Counted from the first letter of the stretch, positions 51,455 to 61,749 are shown. The stretch: 64,000 bases of DNA from Alitta virens (GCA_932294295.1 OW028585.1:28748220-28812219), one strand, 5' to 3'. Numbers and translations are program-made. Notes: generated from the letters alone by a model not told the origin.

Positions 51455-51715
51455 CTATGTGTCACAACATATATAAATATCAATAAACGTTTTTTGATAG
51501 ATAGTTGTCAATTTGGGGGACGAATTTAAATCGGAAGAGTGTAATTTTGTCACCCATATGGGGAAAATTGAAATATTCAACACTGGGTCAAAACTGGTGA
51601 TCATAATATGGGGTCCTACAGCCAATTTCATAGACTTGGATGCTAAACTCCGGACGGCATCATGTGGATCCCTGTTCCAGCTAAGTTTAAGGAAGTCCCT
51701 CAACCAATAAGAGTC
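51455..51715. other. Opposed short frames, coding status unclear
   Basis: A minus frame of 82 codons (51455-51703, starting MRDFLKLSWNRDPHDAVRSL) overlaps a plus frame of 65 codons (51513-51710, starting MGDEFKSEECNF). The minus product has fair composition. The region is not a recognised repeat. No splice or poly(A) context. Confidence 0.25.
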
Positions 51716-51734
51716 CTAGACTCACATGACATCA

Positions 51735-52237
51735 ATAGTGAGGTGGTCTTGTTAGGGAGTTCTTATTAATATCGAGGTGGTCTTTAGAGTGGTGTGGTCT
51801 TCATTGATGACCTCTGTTTATATTGTATTTATATTGTGTTAATTTTTGGAATGACGTGCTACCAATCCTCAATAGTCACTGAACAGCTCTGAATTCAACA
51901 GGACATAAGTCTTTCCTCTCCTCTTATTACTCATTTTGCTTTTCAAACATAGTAGGTCATAACTAACTGAATCCATGAATATAATTTTTTCAGGGAAATA
52001 ACGGAAATCAACTAAATGATAAGATGTCAAATATACATTAAAATGCGCAAAGAATACTGCTGCTAGGATGCACTCTGCTTCAGCCAATCCCAGTCAAGGG
52101 CGGGAACATTTTCAGCCAATAGAATTGCAGTATTCTGTTGTAGCCACCTGGTGGTAATACAGAGAACCTTCTGTGAAAATCCACTATTCTTATTAATATT
52201 GAAGTGGTCTTTAGAGTGACAGGGTCTTCATTGTTTG
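51735..52237. repeat. 17-bp units duplicated around a family F copy
   Basis: A segment of about 45 bp ('tcttattaatatcgaggtgg', 'tctttagagtgg', 'gtcttcattg') at 51761-51805 recurs at 52189-52235, flanking the family F insertion. Confidence 0.75.
51873..52190 (-). mobile_element. ORF-bearing dispersed repeat family F, copy C
   Basis: Frame 51869-52087 begins MAEAECILAAVFFAHFNVYL, includes SNKRRGKTYVLLNSEL and stops shortly after. Both ATTGG-type motifs are present, the first as GGATTGG. Confidence 0.75.
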
Positions 52238-52457
52238 GGGGGTGGCGAATCTCGCTGTCGAGGCGAAATTCATTGTCGCCCAGTGTAAAAAGTCTTCAAA
52301 CAAAAATTTGACCATATCGAGTGTACTTTCTTCTATAATAAGGCTATCATGTAATACCCACATAACATGCAGCTCCCCGATGTCTAACCAACATCTCAAT
52401 GATATCTCGCCATGCAATGTCTCACTAATGTGTCATATGTCTACATGGTATCTTTAA

Positions 52458-52650
52458 ATGTCTCAATGCTACTGGGTCTGACATTTAGTAAGCTTATATG
52501 ACAAGCTGCCAGAGGCAGACATAATGATGAGGTGATAAGGCTTGGAGTCCACACCATATTACACATTTACCCCATGGGTGAGGTCTTGTACTTACCCCAT
52601 CATAGACATCGAGTACAAGGCACCTCCAATTTAATGTCTCAGGAAGTGAA
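52458..52650 (-). mobile_element. SINE family 2, minus strand, long copy
   Basis: From 'ctcaatgctactgggtctga' through 'gaggcagacataatgatgag', 'cttggagtccacaccatatt', 'accccatgggtgaggtctt' to 'aggcacctccaatttaatgt' and CTC, covering the body from its 3' end to the GAGACGTTAAA motif. Confidence 0.85.
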
Positions 52651-52791
52651 AGCGATAAACCAGAGGTCAATGACACCTCCCCTCCTGCGCTCGCCTTAGC
52701 TAGAGTGTAGCTCATTAAGAGTGTCAAACCAGAGACCTTCAAGAGAGCTGGCCAATATGGAATTGGTGGATTTTGTCATTGTTATCAATGC

Positions 52792-52947
52792 TACATGGCC
52801 AAATGTGCCACGTGCGTTTTCCACGAGAAGGATAAACGCATGGAAAACGCATGGTTTTTCCTTTATTATAATTAGTGTTAAAAACCATGCGTTTTCCATG
52901 CGTTTATTCTTCTCATGGAAAACGCACGTGGCACATTTGGCCATGTA
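52792..52947. mobile_element. Palindromic MITE family A, best-preserved copy
   Basis: TACATGGCCAAATGTGCCAC to its exact complement GTGGCACATTTGGCCATGTA; both arms carry CACGTG. Arms pair almost without mismatch. Confidence 0.95.
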
Positions 52948-53024
52948 TAATGAGGAAAAAACCATGCATTTTCATGCGTTTATCCAAACGCATGGAAAAC
53001 GCATGTAGCGCAATTGGCCATGTA
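52948..53024. mobile_element. MITE family A, half copy abutting the previous one
   Basis: Begins at the family centre ('aatgaggaaaaaaccatgc') and ends 'cgcaattggccatgta'. Shares its left border with the full copy, as if one element inserted into another or recombined at TA. Confidence 0.85.
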
Positions 53025-53035
53025 CATGCCACGAC

Positions 53036-53122
53036 TATGCTGGAGTAAAATAAAAGACCCCACCAATGGGGTAAATGTGTAACATGGTGTGAATTCCAAC
53101 CTGATCTCATCATTGAAAATTT
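53036..53122 (+). mobile_element. SINE family 2 fragment
   Basis: 'gctggagtaaaataaaagac', 'accaatggggtaaatgtgta', 'acatggtgtgaattccaacc'. Confidence 0.7.
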
Positions 53123-53434
53123 GTTGGTTAACTTGCTATCTTACTTCTAATTGGCTCAGTGATAAAAAAATATTATTACAAAATATTTAATTACAATATA
53201 TTAATAGTATACGAATGATAAACATTTCTCTGTATTATTGCCTAAATAGCATTTAATAAACATTGCACCCTTCAGTCCAGTTGGATTAGGGCATTATGAA
53301 ATGTATAGATGTTTATGGTTATCGACAGTTGCTACATACAATTTTGGAGATTGACACTGCATAAAATATTGTGGATGAACGCAAACTCTGGTGAACGGCC
53401 ATCATTCGATGGCAGGGCCATGGGTTTGCAGGCC
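53123..53434. other. Unique DNA
   Basis: Nothing recognised before the GC-rich element. A 135-codon frame (53309-53716) starts here and continues through that element. Confidence 0.4.
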
Positions 53435-53702
53435 ATTCACCTGGACATATGTCCCCAACCCTGGAGGTTTAACTGGCCCTTTTATGGAAAAGTTTGGCCC
53501 AAAACCAAACCAGGAAGACTGGCCTCTTTCCATGAAGCACCAGCCCACGTGAGATTGGCACCTTCACCTGGAAGCTTGGCCCGAGTAAGGAAGTTGGCCC
53601 CTTCACCAGAGAGATTGGCCCAGGAAGATAGTCCCAGGTTGAGCAAGGCTGGTACCTGCACCATGAAAGGTTTGCTCATTAGGGCCATATGTCCAGGTGA
53701 AT
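53435..53702. mobile_element. GC-rich element with 17-bp perfect TIRs
   Basis: ATTCACCTGGACATATG at 53435 and its exact complement CATATGTCCAGGTGAAT at 53686. The 268-bp block is clearly GC-richer than its flanks. Inside, TTGGC(CC) recurs every 20-27 bp with CTTCACC ('ttggccccttcaccagag', 'ttggcaccttcacctgg'), a degenerate 24-bp minisatellite that makes the overlapping plus frame repeat RLAPSP-like octapeptides. Only one copy in the window; no target duplication seen. Confidence 0.75.
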
Positions 53703-53734
53703 ATATTTTCTCTTAATATTTAGAAAATATTGCT

Positions 53735-54115
53735 TAAAAGTGTCCACACTTCAATCTTGTGACAATATGTTCTGCAAGTAGTCACAGTATTTGTTCAATA
53801 CAATAATATCAATGTCATGAGTATCTTCTGGCTATGTTTCAGGGAAACATGTGCAATAATGTTTCTACTGTGGACACTTTAATGCGGTGACAATATGATC
53901 TGCAATGTTAGTTAAGCATGTCAATGCTGTGAAAATATTCTCACAATATTGTATTGGAAGGATAACTTATAAAAATAATATGATTGTTCTAACAATATAT
54001 TCATAATGCTTTTGGGAATATTATCAGAAATGTTGCCGAACACTTTTCTAGGGTCGACACTTTAATAGTTCCACAAAAACCAACATTCAGTATAGCTTTT
54101 AAGCATCTAGGGGGT
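53735..54115 (+). repeat. Family H dispersed repeat, diverged copy
   Basis: 'gtgtccacacttcaatctt' with 'gtgacaatatgttctgcaa', 'tgtggacactttaatgcggt' and 'ttttctagggtcgacacttt', three internal units of the family. Confidence 0.65.
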
Positions 54116-54290
54116 TCTTCACCCTATACCCCGCCATACTTATACAAAAACATACATGCTGGGGGTATCCTCTACTTTCTCATGCTTAACTATAAACAAT
54201 ATCATTTTTTCAATTGTTTGCCATTCTTTTTGTACTGAGGTTCCACGCCCTGTGTAAAGGGGAGGCCTAAAGGGGTGTGAAGGAGAGGAT

Positions 54291-54434
54291 CACTGGCGGA
54301 TCCAGGCGGGGCCATTTGCCCCCCCCCCCCCCGTAGCAGCCTTAATTACTATGCGTTTACTAAATGAATGACAGGAACCTCTTTCAGTCATGCTTTGTCC
54401 CCCCCCCATAGAGGCAGGGCTGGATCCGCCATTG
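54291..54434. mobile_element. hAT-like MITE family C
   Basis: CACTGGCGGATCCAGGCGG to 'ctggatccgccattg'; the flanks GAGAGGAT and GAGAGGGT agree at seven of eight positions. Interior 'gtagcagccttaattactat' as at 4.2 kb. Confidence 0.8.
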
Positions 54435-54649
54435 GAGAGGGTATAGCCAGAGGGGATATAGATACACCCCTTTCTTATGCGAAGGGTTACTGACACCTAT
54501 TTTTTTAATGAGTGGGACAGTTTTGTGTTTGTTTGTTTTTTCTAATTTATTAGGCCTAAGTGTTTTTTTTTTGTGTGTGACATGTTTTATTGAGCAAGGA
54601 TGGGTTAGCTAATCACTAATTAACGATACTTGGATTTGATCCTGAACTT

Positions 54650-54990
54650 TCGCATTAAGTTCTTTCGACATTACTAGAGAATCTGATGCCATCTTTAAGT
54701 TACTTCAATTACAGTTCGATTTTTCATCAAAATCTGAAAATTTCTGAATTTAGCCTCTTTAACTAACTTCCAAGTTACTTCAATTCAATGGCGGATTCAG
54801 CCCTGACTCTACGGGGGGAGGGGGCGTCTCTAAGGGGGGGGGGCAAAACATGAATATACATTAAGGCTGCTAGAGGGGGGCCATAATGGCCCTGTCCCCC
54901 CCCCCCCCAGATCCGCCAGCACTTCAATAAGAGTTCGATTTAGCATTCAAATCTGAAAGCATCTGAGTGATTTTTGGTGCCACTGTAAAC
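54650..54990 (+). repeat. Family G, two units, interrupted by family C
   Basis: 'gagaatctgatgccatcttt', 'ttacttcaattacagttcga', 'catcaaaatctgaaaatttc', then a second unit split at ACTTCAAT by the next element and resumed at 54921 ('cttcaataagagttcgattt'). Confidence 0.7.
54785..54920. mobile_element. hAT-like MITE family C with 8-bp target duplication
   Basis: Ends 'caatggcggattcag' and 'agatccgccagc', with G and C tracts inside. ACTTCAAT precedes it (54777-54784) and follows it (54921-54928). Because the host is a known repeat (family G) that normally has one ACTTCAAT, this is a clear insertion with an 8-bp duplication, as made by hAT transposases. Confidence 0.85.
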
Positions 54991-55109
54991 TCAGTGAAGA
55001 CCAAAAAAACACCATTTTATCAACATTGCATGAAAAATGACAGTCGAGCTCCACGTTTCCTGTTAATTCTGCAACAGAGGAGCACATTTTTACATGCACT
55101 GCATTCTAG

Positions 55110-55165
55110 GTTGTGAAACGAAACCGAAAAACGCGAAAACAAAAACTCAAAGCAGACGACAAAAC
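55110..55165 (+). other. Possible 56-nt exon
   Basis: Acceptor 'catgcactgcattctag' (AG at 55108-55109) and strong donor GTGAGT at 55166. Frame 1 would read VVKRNRKTRKQKLKADDK, basic throughout; the A-rich sequence is open in other frames as well. Unsupported by neighbours. Confidence 0.2.
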
Positions 55166-55899
55166 GTGAGTACATGTGACATTGACTTTGGGCGCCACCT
55201 GGAGTTGGCGGGGTTGACGCAAGACAATAAAAACTCACCATGCGTCCCTAGTGGAAAAAAAAGGCAAAATAAAAAGAAGAGACTTCTGATGATTTGGCAC
55301 TTCCTCAATGACAGAAATAGAATGTCTGAGGCAAGGAAAAGTGTCGTCTGCTGTTTTTATGGAAAAACAAAAACGGTAGAATGATGATTAGCCTGTAATG
55401 TCTGTCTCTACCAACCCACGACATCCACTGACAAAATAAGTTAAGTTTTTATTTCTAAAGAAATAGTTTCTTATACATTTTTTAAACTTCGCCTTGGCTT
55501 GCTATCTTTGTGCAGAGAAAAAGTAAATCTTATTTGGTAAGAAATTACCACAATATTAAGAATTATTCTATAAAAAAAATATAATAAATACATATTTCAA
55601 GAAAATCTTTCTTTCTTTTCGAGAAAATTGCTATTGCATTTTACGAGAGAATTCTTCTTGCCTAAATCCCAAGAAATTTGTACTTGATTGCGATTGTCCC
55701 AGTTGTTTTTAGTATACAATTCAAAATATAAAAACAACTGCAACTCTAAGTAATTTCTCAGTCACTGCAAACACACAAAGTTTTCAACATATTGTACATT
55801 GCATAATAAATAATAATAAGTATTACTGCAATATTATATATTATATTTCACATGGTGAAACTATTTGGACAAGTTTTATTAATATCATTTATAATATTC
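55166..55899. other. Unique DNA
   Basis: AT-rich beyond 55400. No recognised feature. Confidence 0.45.
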
Positions 55900-56235
55900 C
55901 TGAATGCTTTTCTAGGGTCCACAATTGTTTACTGTGACAATATGTTGTGCATATATTGACATAATGTTAGTAAAAATGATAATTTAAATATTGTGTCGAT
56001 ATTTTGGTAATATTTGTGGGGAATATCATCTCAAATGTTGCTGAAATATTTTGGGAGTCCATGTTATCACCTTGTGACAATGTGGTCTACAGTATTGAAT
56101 GTTGTCAAGATGAATTGACAGTCATTTTTTGAAATAGTACTTGAAAACATGACTGGCAAGTTTTTTAGGGGCCACACTTTAATATTGTGACAACATTAGT
56201 CATGAATGTAACAACCTGTTTGTGTATGCAGGGTG
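55900..56235 (+). repeat. Family H dispersed repeat, copy 2
   Basis: Aligns along its length with 15155-15480, including 'ttttctagggtccacaa', 'gttatcaccttgtgacaat' and 'ggtctacagtattgaatgtt'. Confidence 0.8.
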
Positions 56236-57349
56236 TACAGTCCTATATAATTCTCCGTTTAAAAAAACAAAATATATAAAAAAAAAATAGTTTTTAGCAC
56301 CTAAAAACTGACTTGGAACTGTGACAATCAGCTTTATTAAAACGCCATCCATGGATGTTTTTTAATTTTTATTCCCTCACTAAACAAGGTCTTTTTATTA
56401 TGATCATACTTTTCACTTTTGAAGTGGGGTTACACAAGGCGAGGTTCATGAACTTTCCATGTACCTTAGAATCCAATGCTACCTCAGGGACGTAGCCTGG
56501 GAAAAAGTCTAAGGGAGGGGGGGGGGGGGTCAGTTAGGTCAAAAGTCACTTCTGATGTTCTAATGTTAAATATTTCTAGGGAGGGGGGGGGGGCGGGCGG
56601 AGCGGTAGTCCAGACATTGAACATCTTCATGGACTTAAAATATCTCTAGGTGGCGTTGTATCACTAGTTACATGCACTTTAGACCACCTGGTGTTAGAGG
56701 GAAGAACTACATCTAACTTCAACCAGATTTAACTCGTTTTCTACTTAACAGATATTCATGAGAATGAAAATTTAACTGATCTAACAAAAAAGTTGATAAA
56801 AAGTTTTTAATATGAATTAGAACCTTTATTAGGAGAAAAAGGAAAGCTAAAAGGGCAACCAAAATTTTTTTTTTTAATCCAGAAAAACCTCGAAAATTTG
56901 ATTCTTTCACAGATGTTTCCTGAGAACCCCCTTAAACACACGCGTCACTATGGCAACAAAATAAATCTTGTTTAAGCATCAAAAGATCTCTGTTTCAAAA
57001 AATCTTTTATTGCCTCTCGCATTACTCCCAAAACGAGCCAAAAAGTTTCAAAAAAGTCTCAAATGTTCCAAAAACCAAAATAACGTCTGAAGAGTTATGT
57101 GTTGGTCACGTGGCGTTCTATTTGACATATGACCCCAAAAGAAAAACTTTAATTACGAAAGTTGCTGGGGGGTAACGCCCCTGGTGTCTTACAAAAAATC
57201 TTTGCTAATGAGCTGATTTTTGCTTTATGGAATGGAGATATATATAATATACTGTTCAATTTTCTTTACACCTTATAATATTAACAATCATATTGAAATA
57301 GCTTCATCAAACATCATTATGAGGACCTATTACATAACATGAAAAAGTA
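56236..57349. other. Mostly unique DNA with G-rich tracts
   Basis: Two G tracts (56514-56529 and 56582-56600) lie near 'agggacgtagcctggga', possibly a decayed family C/D end. 'ggtcacgtggcg' holds an E-box at 57107. No coding signal. Confidence 0.4.
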
Positions 57350-57957
57350 AACTTATGAATTAAGACCACACTTGGGAATCCCTGAAGTGGTCTTAATATC
57401 GAGGTGCTCTTAATTCTGCAATTCTGACTGTTTTGTGACCAAGTGGTCTTAATATCGAGATGGTCTAAATACTGGATAGTTTGTATTATACAATGAAACC
57501 TCACAATTAAGACCACCCTTGGGAAATACTGAAGTGGTCTTAATATCGAGGTGCTCTTAATTCTGAAACTGACATTTGCAAATAGCCCAGCAATTAAAGT
57601 GCTTAAAATCAAGGTAGTCACTATAGAGGGTATTTTTAGATACAATGAAACCTCACAATTAAGACCACCCTTGGGAAATACTGAAGTGGTCTTAATATCG
57701 AGGTGCTCTTAATTCTGAAACTGACATTTGCAAATAGCCCAGCAATTAAAGTGCTTAAAATCAAGGTAGTCACTATAGAGGGTATTTTTAGATACAATGA
57801 AACCTCACAATTAAGACCACCCTTGGGAATCACTGAAGTGGTCTTAATATTGATTCTGAAACTTGTGAACACCGTAATCTCAAGTTTAGGGCATAATGAA
57901 ATTGTCGTAATATTAAGGCGATCTTAATATTGAGTGGTCTTTATGGTGGGGTACCTT
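57350..57957. repeat. Family E tandem units, 152-bp period
   Basis: 57501-57652 and 57653-57804 are nearly identical; a diverged unit precedes and a truncated one follows. Each includes 'caatgaaacctcacaattaa', the hairpin TTAAGACCAC...GTGGTCTTAA, and 'gacatttgcaaatagcccag'. Similar frames of 78-112 codons on the minus strand follow the tandem structure. Confidence 0.9.
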
Positions 57958-57958
57958 G

Positions 57959-57962
57959 AATG

Positions 57963-57990
<28 letters not shown>
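57959..57990. repeat. (TA)n tract
   Basis: About 16 dinucleotides directly after the family E block, at its TA target-like border. Confidence 0.95.
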
Positions 57991-57995
<5 letters not shown>

Positions 57996-58135
57996 ATTAT
58001 ATACACAGCAATTATCTAAAAATCTATATAATTAGAATAAACATTAATATTTTAATCTTAAAATTGTATCTATCCTGTAATACACTACTTAATATCAAAT
58101 ATTTTGAAATATTAGAATATTAATACAATTACAGC

Positions 58136-58275
58136 AGCGGATTTAATGGGTTTTTTTATGAGGTTTAATCCCCCACCCCCCCAGGCCTAGTACATTTTAA
58201 TTCAAACAAATCACGTGGTCCCTGCACTACATTAATTTGTCAACCTCCCTTTGAAATTTTTTCTAGATCCGCCCT
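58136..58275. mobile_element. Decayed hAT-like MITE family C
   Basis: 'cagcggatttaatgggttt' to 'ttctagatccgcccttg', with a short C-rich stretch inside. Confidence 0.5.
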
Positions 58276-58680
58276 TGAATTATTTTTTTACTCTAGTGAC
58301 AGCGAAATAATAACCTGTCCTTATTTGCACACATGTTTAATGTATCTGACAAGACTTTGACAAAACTTAAGACAATACTGTCCCACATTATTTTTAAATG
58401 GCTTCTATTAAAAGATTGTGGACGTTAACTTAAAACCAACTTCCTCTAGAACCTTTTCAGTTATTTAAATACACAAAAACCTCGTCTGAAAGCTTGAAAA
58501 AAGATGTAAAATGTTTTCACAGACAGTATCAAATAGCTCACAATGAGACCACACATACTGTGAAAAGAAAAATCTTGAAAGATTGTAAAGTTTTTTGTGG
58601 AACATGTTAAATTAAGGGGCATGTCATTTACAATTGCTATCTTTGTAAATTGCATTTAAGGATAGTTTAAGGATATTTTA
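58276..58680. other. Unique DNA
   Basis: Nothing recognised. Confidence 0.45.
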
Positions 58681-58682
58681 AG

Positions 58683-58856
58683 GATAGATAGATAGATAGG
58701 TAAATGGATAGATATATAGACAGATAGATGGATAGAATAGATAGGTAGGTAGCTAGATAGATAGATAGATAGATATATAGATAGATAGATAGATAGGTAC
58801 ATAGATAGATAGATCAATAGATAGATAGGTAGATGGATAGATAGATAGATGGATAG

Positions 58857-58887
<31 letters not shown>

Positions 58888-58916
58888 GGTAGATGGATAG
58901 ATAGATAGATGGATAG

Positions 58917-58947
<31 letters not shown>

Positions 58948-58962
58948 GATAGATAGACAGAC

Positions 58963-59007
<45 letters not shown>

Positions 59008-59026
59008 GATAGATAGATAGACAGAC

Positions 59027-59073
<47 letters not shown>

Positions 59074-59182
59074 ATAGATAATATATATAGGTATATAGGT
59101 AGGTAGGTAGGTAGATAGATAGATAGATAGGTAGATAGCTAGACAGATAGCTAGACAGATAGATAGACAGATAGATAGATAT
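58683..59182 (+). repeat. (GATA)n array, 500 bp, with internal duplications
   Basis: GATA with GGTA, GACA, AATA variants. The block 'aaatagatagataggtagat' plus 'ggatagatagatagatgg' occurs at 58813 and 58873 (offset about 60 bp), and 'agacagacagatag' at 58957 and 59020. Confidence 0.96.
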
Positions 59183-59939
59183 CCATTCCTTCATTCCTTC
59201 ATAATTCTTACGAAAGAAAGAGAGGAAGAAGGAAGAAAAGAAATAAGAAATAAATAACTAATTTAAAAGTAAGAAAGAAAGCTTTTCACAGAAAATTCTT
59301 GTTACTTACAAACAGTCTTATCTCTGTTATATATCATTAGATTAAAGGGAAAAATACACAAAACACCCATTTACTAAACAAATAAATGACCTTTTGACTA
59401 AATTCTGCTGCATTTCACATATTTTCTCAAGTACAATGGCTCATTTTATCCATTTTCCCCCCATTTTTAATCCTACCAATTACACTCAACAAATGTCCCT
59501 GTCATCGGAGTTTAGTTAATTTAAAGGACCCCCGAAGTGTTAAGCCTGTTTTTACACATTTACAATCCTTCATAAAAACAATTTAGTCTGTTTTTTTTCT
59601 TTCACATTTTTCTTGAAATCCTTAAAATGTGGGAGATAGTTGCCTCCTCAAAAAGATGCTTGATTTATAGAGCAAAAATGGTATAAGGAACATTGCCTCG
59701 TAAAAAGATGACCTTTTTAAATAATTCTTTACAATAGAGCACTCAGTCAGTCCTCACCGTATTTCCTCTGTGTAAATCTTTCTTGTAATTTCTAAATAAA
59801 AATCAACAAATGACCAGTGTAAAATAAACCACAGAATGAGATAATATATGAAGTTACAATATATTTTCTGTGATAACTTTTTTGTGTCGTGTAATATTTT
59901 AGGAGTTTTATTATCAGAGGTTCGTGTATATGTTCATAA
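59183..59939. other. Unique DNA
   Basis: Purine-rich stretch at 59205-59285; nothing else. Confidence 0.45.
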
Positions 59940-60060
59940 ATCCTATCCTATCCTATCCTGTCTTGTCCTGTCCTGTCCTATCCTACCCTATCCTGTCCTA
60001 TCCTATCCTATCCTATCCTATCCTATCCTATCCTATCCTATCCTATCCTATCCTATCCTG
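59940..60060 (+). repeat. (CCTAT)n pentanucleotide array
   Basis: About 24 units with CCTGT variants in the 5' third. Short (AGATA)n-type repeats follow at 60078. Confidence 0.95.
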
Positions 60061-60096
60061 GTGTATAATTCAAATCATAAGATAAGATAAGATAAA

Positions 60097-60592
60097 CTCC
60101 CCTGCTCTTCTCTTCTCCTCTCCTCCCCTCTCCTCTCCTCCTCTCCTCCCCTCCCCCTCCCCTCCTCCCCTCCCCCTCCCCTCCTCTCCTCCCCCTCCCC
60201 TCCTCTCCTCCCCCTCCCCTCCTCTCCTCCCCTTTCCTCTCCTATCCTCTCCTCTCCTCCTCTCCTCCTCTCCTCCTCTCCTACTCTCCTCCTCTCCTCC
60301 CCTCTCCTCTCCTCTCCTCCTCTCCTCCTCTCCTACTCTCCTCCTCTCCTCCCCTCTCCTCTCCTCCTCTCCTCCCCTCTCCTCCTCTCCTCCCCTCTCC
60401 CCCCTTCCCCTCCTCTCTTCTCCTTTCCCATCTGCTCCCCTCCCCTCCCCTCCTCTCCTCTCCCCTCCCCTCCCCTCCCCTCCCCTCCCCTCCCCTCCCC
60501 TCCCCTCCCCTCCCCTCCCCTCCCCTCCCCTCCCCTCCCCTCCTCTCCCCTCCTCTCCTCTCCTCTCCTCTCCTCTCCTCTCCTCTCCTCTT
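60097..60592 (+). repeat. Polypyrimidine array of CTCCT/CCCCT units, about 495 bp
   Basis: Nearly every base on the plus strand is C or T. 60433-60545 is largely pure CCCCT; the rest alternates CTCCT and CCCCT. The minus strand therefore carries long (AGGGG)n runs. The glycine/arginine/glutamate-rich minus frame (60281-60619) is a by-product. Confidence 0.97.
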
Positions 60593-60824
60593 TAAGCCAA
60601 AGCCATTATGTAGCATCATATTCTGCTCATGTTAAACATGATGTATTTATTGTAATTGTTTCCTATCTGACATTTTGAATACTTTTCTACAATTCAAAAC
60701 ACGTTTGTCTATTTTCAACATTGGAATACATATTACATTTGAAGGGACTAAGTTGTAAGCTTTTAATAGGTAACAGAATACAACAGAATGTTACTATTAT
60801 ACAAGAGTGATTACAACCCAAATG

Positions 60825-61400
60825 TTGTTTTAATAATGAGGTGTTCTCAATAGTGAGGTGGCCTAAAATAGTGAGGTGGTCTTTATAGTGAATTGGTCTT
60901 AATAGTGAGGTGGTCTTAATAATGAGGTGATTTTAACAGTGAGGTGGCCTGAATAATGAGGTGGTCTTCATAGTGAATTGGTCTTAATAGTGAGGTAACC
61001 AGTCTTAATAGTGAGGTGGTCTTAATAGTGAGATGGTCTTAATAATGAAGTGGTCTTTATAGTGAGATGGTCTTAATAATGAAGAGGTCTTAATAGTGAG
61101 ATGGTCTTAATAGTGAGATGGTCTTAATAATGAAGTGGTCTTAATAGTGAATTGGTCTTAATAGTGAGGTAACCAGTCTTAATAGTGAGGTGGTCTTAAT
61201 AGTGAGATGGTCTTAATAGTGAGATGGTCTTAATAATGAAGTGGTCTTAATAGTGAGATGGTCTTAATAGTGAGGTGGTCTTAATAATGAAGTGGTCTTA
61301 ATAGTGAGGTGGTCTTAATAGTGAGGTGGTCTTAATAACAGTGAGGTGGTCTTAATAGTGAGGTGGTCTTAATAATGATTTAGTCTTCATTGTCTGGTGC
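60825..61400 (-). repeat. 17-bp minisatellite, about 33 units, reverse orientation
   Basis: ATAGTGAGGTGGTCTTA with AATGA and GAATTGG variants. A segment with 'gaggtaaccagtcttaatag' occurs at 60994 and 61158 (offset 164 bp), showing block duplication within the array. Confidence 0.95.
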
Positions 61401-61439
61401 AGGTGGTCTTTAAAAATTGGGGATCCACTACATCTATAA

Positions 61440-61665
61440 CACCAATTAAATTGAGGTACATCCCAGCTGGATATCAATCACATGAGACGTTAAATTGGTG
61501 GTGCCTTGTACTCGGTGTCTATGCTGAGGCAAGTAAAAGACCCCACCCATGGGGTAACTGTGTAACATGGTCTCCAAGCAGCCTTATCATCTCTTCATTA
61601 CGTCTGCCTGCTATGGTCATATAAGCTGACTAAGCTTCAGACCCAGTAGCATTGAGACACTGACA
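61440..61665 (+). mobile_element. SINE family 2, best-preserved body
   Basis: 'ctggatatcaatcacatgag', 'acgttaaattggtggtgcct', 'tctatgctgaggcaagtaaa', 'cacccatggggtaactgtgt', 'catctcttcattacgtctgc', 'ataagctgactaagcttcag', 'acccagtagcattgagac'. No CAATA tail and no tRNA head attached. Confidence 0.88.
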
Positions 61666-61749
61666 TCTATTAACATTATAACTTAATAATTAAGGGTGGT
61701 GTCAGTTGACATTTTGCTCTAATTGAAAGTCCAACATCGCAGTAGGCAG

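Noticed and set aside
53309..53716. 135-codon ORF as a gene
   Set aside because: Its repeated RLAPSP-like segments come from the 24-bp minisatellite inside the TIR element, and its ends fall outside the element without any splice signal.
57307..57872. Overlapping minus-strand ORFs of 112 and 78 codons
   Set aside because: Both follow the 152-bp family E tandem; identical peptides repeat with the DNA period.
58814..59194. 126-codon [12 protein letters not shown] ORF, and similar frames at 4538, 6152, 20857, 42637, 42689 and 49721
   Set aside because: All are read-through of CTAT/GATA microsatellites.
60281..60619. 112-codon Gly/Arg/Glu-rich ORF
   Set aside because: Translation of the polypyrimidine array; not a protein.
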